Of a DNA stretch of 64,000 nt, positions 12,426-22,575 are shown one piece after another (position 1 is the first letter of the stretch; each line of letters opens with the position of its first letter). This DNA comes from Cydia pomonella (Eukaryota > Arthropoda > Insecta > Lepidoptera > Tortricidae). The stretch lies in NCBI RefSeq assembly GCF_033807575.1, contig NC_084723.1, positions 4,097,247 through 4,161,246 on the forward strand, written 5' to 3'. Made by a program: the position numbers and the translations under genes. A model generated the notes under the pieces. The model saw only the letters and a program-made list of their open reading frames with translations. It did no database searches and was not told the origin of the DNA.

Positions 12426-12752
12426 CATTGACATATATCTAAGGACGGGCCTTACGGGACCAGTAAAGTGGTGTCACACGATTTCGACCCAATCGTGCAG
12501 TCTGCCTTCCAAACGCGCATGTAACACCTCTGGAGTTGCAGGCGTTCATATTCTACAGTGACTGCTTACCATCAGGCATAGAAAAATCTAACGCCACAAC
12601 GCGATTGGTTGATGAGTTCGCATCACGCGCGCGATTGGTCGCAACTAGTTGCATTAGACTACACGATTGGCTCGAATTCGTGAGTGACACCACTGAACTA
12701 GCATCATTCTTAGTGCCCGTAAGGCCCGTCCTAAGATAGGTATATGTCAATG
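12426..12752. mobile_element. MITE with long terminal inverted repeats, LINE piece inside
   Basis: Left end CATTGACATATATCTAAGGACGGGCC and right end GGCCCGTCCTAAGATAGGTATATGTCAATG are inverted repeats of about 33 bp. Inside, 12513-12580 is a LINE 3'-end scrap (CACCTCTGGAGTTGCAGGCG, CTTACCATCAGGC). Confidence 0.75.
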
Positions 12753-13424
12753 ATCGTCAAGGTTTTCTAAGCTTTTGATCTACAGAGATACTTAGACAGA
12801 AATTCTTTTCTTCTTACCAGGAGAGAAGAAGATAATTTCCTGTAATCTCGACGAAAGATAATAAAACAAACATTTTCTCGAATTCCAGAAAAAGCGATGC
12901 AAAGTTTAAATGTTATCTTACCATACCATGTGAAGTTATATCTCGATGCTTTCCAAGATAGTAGGCGAAACTCGCTTCTTATGTCTGTACACACTATTTA
13001 GAACATTTGACCAGCTTGAGATGCTTTAGTGTGTACTTAATTGAGCTTTGGATATGTTTGTTAAGTGTTTAGACATATGTCTTCATTTCATCACAGCCAT
13101 AATGTGTTTTTCTTAGTTTTTAAGATATACTCGTAATTTGTATGCTAGTTTTAAGGTTGAAAATAAATATTTTTCATTTTTCATTTATAGGGACTATGAC
13201 GCGAAACTGTACGGCGGGCGCCACTACCACAATCGTCAAAGGTTTTTTCACAAACAAATTACAGGATTCCTCACATTTTTTTTCGGTCGATATAAATCTA
13301 GTGAAGAGGTAGATAACTAAATTTCGATTTTCGAGTTTCCCTGTAGGCCCTTTGTAAACAAACCGCCTTGATACATCAATATCATATTTTATTATCTGTG
13401 AAAACTTGTCAAAACACAGTTTAA
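12753..13424. other. Intergenic, no gene recognised
   Basis: AT-rich. A + strand open frame at 13138-13320 has no known domain. Confidence 0.4.
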
Positions 13425-13696
13425 CGGCCCGATTCGAAGAATGATTACGACATGTTTAAGATCTTGGAAAGGTCTTTAAAAGATCGATAACTAAACGACA
13501 TGTCAAAATTGACGTTTATTTCGATTCCGCTGTGATCCCAATAAGATCTATCTACGATATTTCTAACGTCAAAGTGATATTGGTTGCCCGAATCCAGCTG
13601 CTTCTGGCAATTATACGACACGCAAACGATAGTTATATGAGAACTTATCTATACATGTACTTATCGTTATCGTATTTCATTCTTCGAATCGGGCCG
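13425..13696. mobile_element. CGGCCCGATTCGAAGAATGA MITE, long form (copy 1)
   Basis: Terminal inverted repeats CGGCCCGATTCGAAGAATGA / TCATTCTTCGAATCGGGCCG flanked by TAA on both sides. The internal segment TTGCCCGAATCCAGCTGCTT is shared with copies at 17982 (reverse) and 63860. The 3 bp A/T target site is compatible with PIF/Harbinger but is not proof. Confidence 0.85.
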
Positions 13697-14141
13697 TAAG
13701 GCACAGTATGTATAAGTTACTCTATGGTTTACGAAAGGTGCTAGTGCTGCACTCTGGCGGCAGAACATTGCACTAATACTCCTTATTGAAGGCTTCAACG
13801 TGTTGATACATATTTTAATATTCTAAAAAATATTAAAAGTTTAAAAGCACTTAATCTACTTTGACTAATATCTACGCGACTACATATACTAAGAACTATT
13901 ATTACCTTTCACTAAAAAATCTACAAGATCTTATATGATTTTTATTGTTAATCTTTGAATGAATTCAACTTTGTAACGTACGTTATGTTTACGCAAGTTA
14001 CACATCCATTCATCACTAACTACAGTGTAACGTAAAAGTTCAATGACTCGTTACTTTTTACACATTACTTGATGACCGTACTTACGTAATTTTTTAAGAT
14101 TTAACTCTTATTATCCGATTATATATGTTGGACAAACTGTG
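13697..14141. other. AT-rich spacer between MITEs
   Basis: Nothing recognisable. Confidence 0.4.
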
Positions 14142-14400
14142 ATGGCTCCTCTACACGATGGGCCATCATACTAGCCCACTAAAATGGGCCAGCGTGTAGA
14201 GTAGTGGTGACGGATGGTTTATGGCGTGGCGGGATGGCGATGGGAAGGCCACGGTGTCGGTTTTTTGTCCGCACATCAAATGTAGTGGGCCAGCGATGGT
14301 GCGTACGCATCTACACGTGGCCCAATCCATAGTACGTGCTCTCAACCATCGCATGGTCATCTCGCTGTTCCAGCGCTGGGCCATCGTGTAGAGGAGCCAT
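14142..14400. mobile_element. MITE, ATGGCTCCTCTACACGATGG termini (copy 1)
   Basis: Perfect-looking terminal inverted repeats ATGGCTCCTCTACACGATGG and CCATCGTGTAGAGGAGCCAT around a GC-rich core. The 72-codon - strand open frame inside is an artefact. Second copy at 37165-37312. Confidence 0.85.
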
Positions 14401-14601
14401 AAACTTTTGGTGCAAATATTGCCTTCACCTTTTTGACTGTTCGTTAGCGAAGATCTCTTTTCTAGCTTGGGGTGCTTGCTTCTCCTCTGCAGAACGCAAT
14501 TCTTAACTATTAAACAAGTTATTTTGAAATTATTAAAAATGGCGGAGCCATAATTTTTTTCAGTTTTAAGTTTGCTCGCAAGGTCTATAGCTCACAGAGC
14601 C

Positions 14602-14816
14602 ACTAAAGCAGAGACGCTTTCCATATACATTTTCGTACATTGACCCTCCTGTTGCTATCTCTATTGCACGATAATTATGTTGCTGTCAAGTTCACGCAGT
14701 GACATTGACAACCGGCATCATGGGCAGGGCAGCGATATAATTATGCGCGAGAAATAGACACAGGAACAGGCGAGTCAATATACGAAAATCTATATGGAAA
14801 GCGTCTCTGCTTTAGT
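14602..14816. mobile_element. Palindromic MITE, ACTAAAGCAGAGACGCTTTC termini
   Basis: Left ACTAAAGCAGAGACGCTTTC and right GAAAGCGTCTCTGCTTTAGT are perfect inverted repeats extending into TCCATATA...TATATGGA. Confidence 0.85.
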
Positions 14817-14842
14817 AATAAAGCTGATCTGTGCTGCAAAAA

Positions 14843-14935
14843 CCGACGTTCGCAAATTGCGGGCATCTTTCCCTTTTACTCTAATTAAGGCATAATTAGA
14901 GTAACAGAGAAAAATGCCCGCAATTACGTCCGGTA
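14843..14935. mobile_element. Short palindromic MITE (TTGCGGGCAT)
   Basis: TTGCGGGCATCTTTCCCTTT ... AGAAAAATGCCCGCAA around ACTCTAATTA/TAATTAGAGT. A related half occurs near 63445-63490. Confidence 0.7.
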
Positions 14936-14939
14936 GGCC

Positions 14940-15235
14940 CTTTGCTGCTAACTGTGATATTTCCGGATACGACCTTCAAACATTCAAGAAAAATGCGTAC
15001 TACCATATTTAAGAGCCACTCCTTACTAGCGTCTTAGCGTCGGCATCTGGTCAACTCTATGACTGCTGCTCCACGCAACGTTGGCGCAACTGCGCAGTGA
15101 CACCATTTTCCATAGCGCTGACTAGACGTCGACGCTCAAAAGACGCTAGTGTATGGTGGCCTTAATACCAGCAACCCACTTGCAACGTCTGGTGTTGCAG
15201 GTGTCCATGGGCGACGGTAATTGCTTACCATCAAC
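14940..15235 (+). mobile_element. LINE 3' end interrupted by a TTAA MITE
   Basis: GATATTTCCGGATACGACCT then TTCAAGAAAAATGCGTACTA, interrupted at 15013, resumes after 15161 with CAACGTCTGGTGTTGCAGGT and GTCCATGGGCGACGGTAATT. Same LINE as at 50460-50905. Confidence 0.75.
15013..15161. mobile_element. piggyBac-like MITE with TTAA duplication
   Basis: Flanked by TTAA on both sides (15009-15012, 15162-15165). Ends GAGCCACTCCTTACTAGCGTCT and the complement of AGACGCTAGTGTATGGTGGCC. TTAA duplication is the piggyBac superfamily hallmark. A diverged relative is at 57669-57812. Confidence 0.75.
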
Positions 15236-15277
15236 CGATTCCTCTGGTTATTTGTCCTATTTAAAAACTAAGTGAGT

Positions 15278-15405
15278 AAGGTTGCCAGAGCTCAACGAGG
15301 GGAGGGAGGGTTATTAGGGTCGGCAACGCGCATTTAACTCCTCTGGAGTTGCAGGCGTACATAGGCTATGGAGACTGCTTACCACCGGCCTTACGTATGC
15401 TTTGA
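15278..15405 (+). mobile_element. LINE/SINE end of the ACTACGTCGGTGGCAA family
   Basis: GCCAGAGCTCAACGAGGG ... CTCCTCTGGAGTTGCAGGCG ... GGAGACTGCTTACCACCGGCC. Relatives at 18465, 31865, 43858 and 53263. Confidence 0.65.
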
Positions 15406-15604
15406 CAATGTTATAAGTGAGGAGATTTCCATTTTTAATTTTTTGTAAAGCATCAATTCAGTTCAACTTCTAACATACCTAAAACTTGATTCCTAAAGTT
15501 CGCATCAAAAGTGTTTATTTCTTAAATTGTACAGTAATTAAAAATAATTAATTAAATAGATAAATTATAGGACATTATTACACAAATTAGCTAATTCCCA
15601 GAGT

Positions 15605-15808
15605 AGGCCCCTAATAAGGCTTGTTTTGTGGGTACACAACAATAAATATAATATATAAATATTTATAAATACTTAAATCATAGAAAACACCCATGACTCA
15701 GAAACAAATATTCGTGCTCACCACACAGATAAATACCGTTAACAGGATTTGAATCCAAGACCATCGACTTCATAGGCAGGTTCACTACCCACTAGGCCAG
15801 ACAGGTTG
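15605..15808 (-). mobile_element. SINE family 2 copy, diverged, reverse orientation
   Basis: Reverse complement of the family 2 body: ACACCCATGACTCAG, the AT-rich stretch, a B-box relic (GGATTTGAATCC) and CACTAGGCCAGAC. The distal tail is partly lost. Confidence 0.75.
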
Positions 15809-16470
15809 TTCTATAGATAAATAAAAGTATGCAGTACCATAGCATTTATATCAACTTACGTTAGTACAATATAAAAAATAAAATAATAATTAAATAATAA
15901 TCGTGATTTAAGTTTTTCTCATTTTCCCGAAAAAGTTTATAGTAGAAATAAGCTCTTTTGAGAAGACACTTCTTAATCATTTAATCATAAGTATAGTTTT
16001 ACAAAATATAGGCTGACATTATGATACTTAATTATGATTTGAGAAGGGACGTAAATAGCCACTTAACACAGTAATGACACTTAAATATTGTTTACAAACT
16101 CATCTCACTGCGCCTAATATCCACTTTTACTGCAAAAGAAAGTATTTCGTAACATAAAAACAAAATTAGTCTGCACGTGGTAAACTGATGCAGCTACAAT
16201 AACTGCGAACTTGGGTCCTTGTCTTTTCGTCATTCGAAAATAAGTTCATTTTCGGTACAAGCTTTTGTCGCTGACTGTACATTTCAATCATCATCAAATA
16301 CAATGGTATTATTTCTATACCTACGAAGAAATCAGTTATTTTTGATTAATTTTCGCATTTCATTCATCTTTGTCATACTTGTTGTTAAACATAAGCTTAT
16401 TTCTTTCTCTTTCAGTGTGCCCGGGAGCTCGTTAGCATGTCCACATTTCTCGCTTGCCTAATTTGGAACT

Positions 16471-16635
16471 AACGGGCCAATTCGAGTTTTAGTTATGCGA
16501 TATTATTCCGATACGATACTGATCTGTCACTGTCAAAGGTTGTCTTTTTAGTTGAAGAAATGTCACTTTTGATGCTCACAGATCAGTACCGTATCGGATT
16601 CGGATTGCACAAGTAAAACTCGAATTGGTCCGGAA
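16471..16635. mobile_element. Palindromic MITE, GGGCCAATTCGAGTTTTAGT termini
   Basis: CGGGCCAATTCGAGTTTTAG and AAAACTCGAATTGGTCCGG are inverted repeats; internal ATACGATACTGATCTGTCA pairs with GATCAGTACCGTATCGGAT. Confidence 0.75.
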
Positions 16636-17981
16636 AGTCAACTTGTACAATTTGTACATGGTAAGGGCTTCAATTCTGGAACGGTTGTCAACTTGTCACC
16701 TATCGTTACTTATGAAATAATTTCCAAAATGTGGTTAAAAAGCCACCATAAATGGTTCCGACTGTCAGAAAGGTAACAATAGTTTTATTCTGTGGTTTAA
16801 GTTTCTTTGGGTTTGAAATATTTAATGATTTGTTAATTTAGGTAAGCTTTTTGCGTGAATCCTTATTTTCACCATTAAATATATAATACGAGAACATATT
16901 TCAAAACTTGAATTTTTACCAATATTTTTTTCATATTTAGTTACAAGCCACTAAACAACCAAGGTAAATGACAAAATAAGGCCCATTGTTTTATATTTTT
17001 CTTATGTTTAATATGAACTTGCTGTTTTGACTTTGGTATAAGCGGACAGTCGCAAAATTTTAACTTTTTACAAGTTAGCAACCTTAACGAACGGGCCTTA
17101 TTCGGTGCAGGTATGATACCTTATCAACCATATTATTTACGTTCCTAATGTGTAGTTTTCGTGGTGTAAGTATATCTCTATTGTTTATGAAATTACATAT
17201 ATCTCCAGCGGTAATAGAGGGTAATGTGTGAACTTCCCATACTCGTGGACGATAGAATTTTCTACACTAGAAAATTAAACAACACAAATAAAGAAAATTA
17301 AAGAAGTGATAGTAAAAGTTTTAATAGTGAGAACGAAAGGGAACAATGAAATTGAGGACTATCAATTTATAGATAATCATTGGTGATGAAATGTTTGCTT
17401 TCTTCATAAATGTCTATGACAACACTATAATAATATGAATGCAACAAAGTTAGTTAGATACTCGATAATTTAAATGTATACATGGTATTTTTATTGAATT
17501 CCGATAACTTCGGGTTATGGCTAAGTACATTTAAGGAAACTAAATGGCATAACTATCTATCGAAAATTCGTATTTTTTTTTATTAAAAGTAGTTTTAATA
17601 ATGCGTAGAGCGTATTGAATTTTTTTTTATGCAAAGTAAATAAATGCTGCTTATTACCACGGGCCTTAAATTCAACTTTACAATTGAAAACTATGACATG
17701 TCAATGTAATTTAAAAATAATTACATATAAATGTATACAATCATACTTAACACTATGCAATGTGTAGGCCCTAAGGCAATTATACACGCTCGAAGGGCCT
17801 TATTAGATAAAAATAAATTATTGATTATCTCCAAAATGGAGTCAATTAGGATACCGGTATCTTTGAGAAAGAAACTTAATTTAAGCTCAGGAATGCACCA
17901 TTGAAATTAACGGATTTAAAAAACATGGTGTGCTTAACTATAAAGAAAAGCTGTCTTTACTTACCTTCTTAAATCGTATAT
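16636..17981. other. AT-rich intergenic stretch
   Basis: No gene or strong repeat recognised. Confidence 0.4.
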
Positions 17982-18251
17982 CGGCCCGATTCGAAGAATG
18001 AGATACTATAACGATAAGTTATGGTTTAGATAAGTTCTCATTTAGATATCGTTTGTATGTCGTATAATTGCCAGAAGCAGCTGGATTCGGGCAACCATTG
18101 TCACTTTGACATTAGAAATATCGTAGCGATCTTATTGGGATCACCGCGGAATCGAAATAAACGCCAACATTGACATGTCGTTTATTTATATATCTTTTAA
18201 AGTTCTTTCCAAGATCTTAAACATGTCTTCATCATTCTTCGAATCGGGCCG
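17982..18251. mobile_element. CGGCCCGATTCGAAGAATGA MITE, long form (copy 2, inverted)
   Basis: Same termini as copy 1; the internal order is reversed (AAGCAGCTGGATTCGGGCAA), so it lies in the opposite orientation. Confidence 0.85.
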
Positions 18252-18464
18252 TTACTTTATGTGCATCTCGCTGGTACAGGCATATTAGTACGAGCGAGAT
18301 ATATAGAAAGTAATTTACGCATACGTTAGCAAATATGTTTAACAATATTAAGCCAGACGTGGTAAGGTTACAGGCAGCTACTCGTATATTGTCTAAGAGT
18401 AATTAAATTAATTGTTTTATTTGCTCTATACTTAGAATTAAATTCAATATGATTTTTTTTCTTT

Positions 18465-18765
18465 TTTTTATACTACGTCATTGGCAAAGCAGGCATACGG
18501 CCCGCCTGATGGTAATCAGTCTCCGTAACCTATGTACGCTGCAGCTCCAGAGGAGACCGCGTTGCCGACCCTAACACTCTGCACCCTCATTGAGCTCTAG
18601 TAACCTTACTCACCGGCAGGATCACAACACTATGAGTAGGGTCTAGTGTTATTTTGCAGCGATTTTCTGTACTAGATTTGGAATGACAGCCGCTGTGCTA
18701 TGTCTTACCACACAAAGCGACATGACCCTCTTTTGGGCGTAGTTCAAGGACATACCCAGGTCCAA
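18465..18765 (-). mobile_element. LINE end, TATACTACGTC family
   Basis: TTTTATACTACGTCATTGGC ... GCAGCTCCAGAGGAGACCGC ... GTAGGGTCTAGTGTTATTTT ... GACATGACCCTCTTTTGGGCG. Inverted relative to the copy at 31865-32152. Confidence 0.75.
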
Positions 18766-18919
18766 TGATGATGTACCTTTTTAATATATTTAAAATTATT
18801 GGGACTATAGTTTTATCAAAATTCATATTGACTTATAAATGAGCCGTTGAGGCCTACTTACTTTTTGGACACAATAAAACATTTTCAGTCATTTATTTAA
18901 GTTCAAGACATAAACTTAA

Positions 18920-19225
18920 GGGCTTGTGCACAAATCACGCGAGGTTATTTCGGCTACTTTTTAACCCCCCCTCCCCCTTGATGATATTTGGCGAGGTTCT
19001 TGGTGAAACCCCCCTCCCCCGCCATAACCTCACGTGTATTTATTTTAAATTTTTTTCGTTCAACCTATAACCTTTTTGTATAGAGAAAATCTTGTTTAAA
19101 CCCGCTATTTTGAAGTGCCAAGTGAAGATTTTATTCTTAACAAAAGCGAGAAAAAGTATGTGCTAGATATTTTTTCTTATATAGTTTCGTTCACCATAGA
19201 AAAATACACGTGAGGTTTTCTCATA
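18920..19225. repeat. Repeat starting GGGCTTGTGCACAAATCACG
   Basis: Contains C-runs (AACCCCCCCTCCCCCTTG; CCCCCCTCCCCCGCC) and ends near ACACGTGAGG, complementary to CCTCACGTGT inside. A partial copy begins at 37066. Confidence 0.6.
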
Positions 19226-19501
19226 CCAATACCGTTCCATACCGTTCGTGGTTATAAAATCAAAATCACTTATTAAATAGATGAATGAGTATGAGTATGA
19301 ATATGAATTGAATTTTATTGCTAATGTCGACTCCATAACTCGCTATTAGTCTTAACATGCGATAAAAACTCCGATGCCTACATAACAAAATATAGTTCGT
19401 GTCATCCACGATGACGCACAGATTTGTCATATCTAATCTTTAATAACATAATATTACGATTCAAGACATAGTCGTTGTAAATGATACGATCTATAACAAG
19501 T

Positions 19502-19640
19502 GTACAGTAGCCATCAGATATATCGGAGTGGCCAAGGTGCTCACAAATATCTAAACACGGCTCTTTTATCAAGGTTAAAGCGCGTGTTCAAATATTTTGG
19601 AGCACCTCGACCGCTCCGATAGATCTGATGGCTACTGTAC
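19502..19640. mobile_element. Short palindromic MITE (GTACAGTAGCCATCAGAT)
   Basis: GTACAGTAGCCATCAGATAT / ATCTGATGGCTACTGTAC arms, continuing through CGGAGTGGCCAAGGTGCTC / GGAGCACCTCGACCGCTCCG. Confidence 0.82.
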
Positions 19641-20055
19641 CGAATCATGCAATAAAACCTATAAGAAATCAAACCATTACTGGAACAAATGCTCATAGGC
19701 GCGAATCTGTCATTGATCAATAACGTAGTAATTCAAATTTTGAACTTGCCCGTTACGGCGTGTTGTGTAACTTTAGAAATCATCACATAAATATTAATTT
19801 CCGTAGAAAATGGCCACTGTTTCATTGAGAGGTTTCGACCAATGGAGCGCTCCCTACGCGCGTTGCGAACCTGTGTCGGCATTTGGGCTAGGAATGGTTA
19901 GAGCTGACTTGGGTGGAATTTTGGATGATGAAATCCGTATACATTGTTACAGAAATTTGTTTTATATTAGTGAGAAGTTATATATTCGTTGATTGTTCAT
20001 TTTATATTCATTCATATAAATGTTAAAATAACGCAAGTAATTAAAAAAACCGGTC

Positions 20056-21195
20056 AATATATGGCAAAAGCTGACCAATGAGACCAGTGTCCCCGAGGAC
20101 TTGATTGAGATCCTGAAGTTTTGGTACGGGAACCAGATTAACTCGGTCAGGTGGGCGGGCGTTCACTCGGATGAATACCGTCTGGAATGTGGAGTAAGGC
20201 AGGGCGCGGTCTGTCCTCTCCTAGGTTGTTTAACCTATATGTGAACCAGCTTATGGATGAGCTCAACAATGCCTATGTCGGATGCTCCGTGGATGGCAAA
20301 TCCATAAATAACATCAGTTATGCTGATGATATGGTGTTGTTGAGCCCATCCATGAGTGCACTTCAAGAGTTGCTGGATATTTGTGACAGGTACTCGGTGA
20401 GACATGGGCTAAGGTACAATGGGAAAAAGAGTGAGGTACTTGTTTTCAAAGCAGGAAGAAAATTCTACAAAACAGTACCTCCTGTGACCTTGGGCGGGGA
20501 ACCACTCAGGGTCACTAAAACTTTCAAATACCTTGGTCACTGGGTCACCGAGGACCTAAAAGATGACCTCGACATAGAGAGGGAGCGTAGAGCGTTGGCC
20601 GTCCGCGGAAATATGCTGGCGCGCAGGTTTACCAGGTGTAACAAAGACGTGAAAAAGACGCTTTTTAAAGCTTTTTGCCAATCGTTTTACACCTGCAGCC
20701 TGTGGGCTAGCTATACTCAGCGAGCGTACAATGCTCTACGAATACAATATAACAACGTTTTCAGGATGCTGATGGGGCTGCCACGTCACTGTAGTGCATC
20801 GGGAATGTTCGCGGAGGCGCACACGGATGACTTTTTTGCAATTATACGCAACAGATCGGCGTCACTTATGCAGAGACTGTGTGGCAGTACCAATAGCATC
20901 CTGAAAACGTTGGCAGGTAAGATAGATGCACCACTGCTCATGCACTGGAATGGACTGCATGTGGCAGCCACAGATGCTGAGAAGTGGTGCATCTAGATTG
21001 CCTAGTTATATTTTTTTGTTTTATATATTTGTTGTACTTGTAGATATATTATTAGATTTATTATTATTTATTAGATTTATTATTATTATTTTGGATGTCA
21101 CTAACATTAATTAATTTTAAGATTTGTTGTAAATACTAACAATTATGGATCTATTGTGGATTCGAATTAAATAAATAATTGAAAAATTTAAAAAA
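20056..21195 (+). mobile_element. LINE reverse-transcriptase fragment, one frameshift
   Basis: 5'-truncated non-LTR retrotransposon. The first frame (from 20059) reads WQKLTNETSVPEDLIEILKF, then ECGVRQG. A frameshift near 20200-20215 joins it to SSPRLFNLYVNQLMDELNNA. The catalytic YADD (20319-20330) and KYLGHWVTEDLKDDLDIERE follow; the protein ends DAEKWCI-stop at 20996. The remainder is AT-rich 3' UTR ending about 21195. Clade not assigned. Missing N-terminus and the frameshift mean it is not functional. A degraded relative is at 3296-3465. Confidence 0.88.
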
Positions 21196-21700
21196 ATTGA
21201 AATATGTTTTCGCGTTACTCGTGTACCAAGGTTTCCATACAAAAGATTACCTAGTAACTTGACTTTAAAATTTTGATACCCTTCCCCCACATTTCAGCTA
21301 TTTTGCATTTTTCATAATGAATTAAAAAAACACTTTCAATGCGTCTGTACCTCGTTTTATAGCATTAGAAAAAGCCTACACTATCTTGGCTTTCTTAGTC
21401 TTTTTATTGAAAAACGCTTTAGAAAATAGTAACTATTACATATGAAACCAAAAGAATGTAAATGAACATATACATATGCTTTAAAATTTAGTAAAAATGT
21501 ATTTCAATAAGATTAGCATATCAAGACTATAGTCTTTTTCTAATGCCATAAAAATAGCCTTGTTTATTAGCGTAAGTAAAAATTTCGGGAAATAGGTATA
21601 TTTAGCCATGTGACAAACTGACGGACAGAGTCGCACCAAGAGGCTTTCTGTAGTTTTTGGTACGGAAACCTCAAAAAGTAATTAAAAGTATTAATCTAAT
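21196..21700. other. AT-rich stretch ending in a GGTACGGAAACC terminus
   Basis: The end GACGGACAGAGTCGCACC ... TTTTTGGTACGGAAACCTCA resembles the terminus of the GTGCGAGTCGG elements; the other end is unclear. Confidence 0.4.
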
Positions 21701-21789
21701 TGGAAAGAGGAAGGGAAGAAAACATTGCATCGCTGATGTAACCCTATTGTTTGTAACGATATCTTTACTAATTATTAATTTAATATGGC

Positions 21790-21909
21790 AAATTCTTTAC
21801 ATATTATTTAAGTCTCTATATATGTATCTATAAATAAAGTATAAACACTATTGTTTATACTTTATTTATAGATAGATATATAGAGACTTAAATAATATGT
21901 AAAGAATTT
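21790..21909. repeat. Near-perfect 120 bp palindrome
   Basis: Arms 21790-21847 and 21852-21909 are 58 bp each and match at 57 of 58 positions by eye, around a 4-base loop CTAT. Strongly AT-rich. No terminal features of a known MITE and no second copy seen in the window. Confidence 0.9.
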
Positions 21910-22010
21910 ACACACTATTGTCGAGGTTTAAAAATAAAGACATTTAATTGCTTGCGTTGCATTTTAATCTTAATTAGTATGATAGCGATGCCTTTTTTAA
22001 TGCAAAACGG

Positions 22011-22130
22011 AGGCAATTGTACAAGTAGAACAGTGTGGATTGCTCGTGTGATCCTATTAAGAAACTCACTTCGTTCGTTTCTTAAACCCACACTTGTGTA
22101 TTTTAATGCCTTTTATTATGTAGCAGTCAC
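22011..22130. repeat. Small inverted-repeat patch
   Basis: CAGTGTGGATTGCTCGTGTG ... AAGAAACTCACTTCGTTCGTTTCTT ... CACACTTGTG has local dyad symmetry. Possibly a MITE relic. Confidence 0.4.
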
Positions 22131-22286
22131 ATAAACTACTATTATTTTTAAAACCCTGCTTCTTTTTAAGACTATTTATTTTTAGCTTTAGGTTTTAAGT
22201 ATGTAAGTTCATTAAAAGTAAATAACCGCTTGCATTACAAGGTTGGCATTCCAATAAAGTACATCCCGACCGCCGCCTCTAAACCA

Positions 22287-22320
22287 TTCTTAAGCCATCG
22301 CGCTCTCGTACTGTATCAGT
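22287..22320 (+). promoter_or_regulatory. Proposed core promoter of Osiris A
   Basis: A degenerate TATA-like TTCTTAAGC (22287-22295) is followed by an insect initiator TCAGT (22316-22320), giving a predicted start at A22318. From the first T of TTAAGC to the initiator A is 29 positions inclusive, identical to Osiris B. The predicted 5' leader is 123 nt. This is inference from sequence alone. Confidence 0.45.
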
Positions 22321-22375
22321 TGCTCGCTTGTTTCGGCGGGACTCTCGAAGTGGGGGTACGCGGAATAAAACCGCT

Positions 22376-22423
22376 ATGCCTCGCTCCAGACACCACATTG
22401 CACAAACCGAAGTAGACGGGTAA
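22376..22423 (+). other. Upstream ORF in the predicted Osiris A leader
   Basis: ATG at 22376 opens a 15-codon frame ending TAA at 22421-22423, 17 nt before the main ATG and in another frame. If the predicted start site is right, ribosomes would meet this ATG first. It may be a weak translational brake or may have no function. Confidence 0.35.
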
Positions 22424-22440
22424 AAAAAAAACAAAAAAAA

Positions 22441-22575
22441 ATGAAGGCCTTCCTTCTTATTCTTGTGAGCGTGGCGGTGGTTAGTGCGAAGCCCACAGGA
22501 GAGGATGACGTCATCGGTTCCGTCATTGGAGTCGTCAGGAGCTGTGCTGAGGAAGATGTCTCCTTGTGTCTGAAG
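22441..22575 (+). other. Exon 1 of Osiris A: signal peptide and Cys pair
   Basis: Codes residues 1-45. The ATG sits directly after an A-rich leader, and the hydrophobic signal peptide begins at once, so this start is favoured. The exon ends ...CTGAAG before GTGTGT, just after the CLK of the cysteine motif, in phase 0. Confidence 0.85.

Noticed and set aside
14166..14384. 72-codon open frame on the - strand
   Set aside because: Lies entirely inside a palindromic MITE.
19810..19992. 60-codon frame MATVSLRGFDQWSAP...
   Set aside because: Better composition than its surroundings, but no domain, no splice partners and no homologue I recognise; kept out of the gene list.
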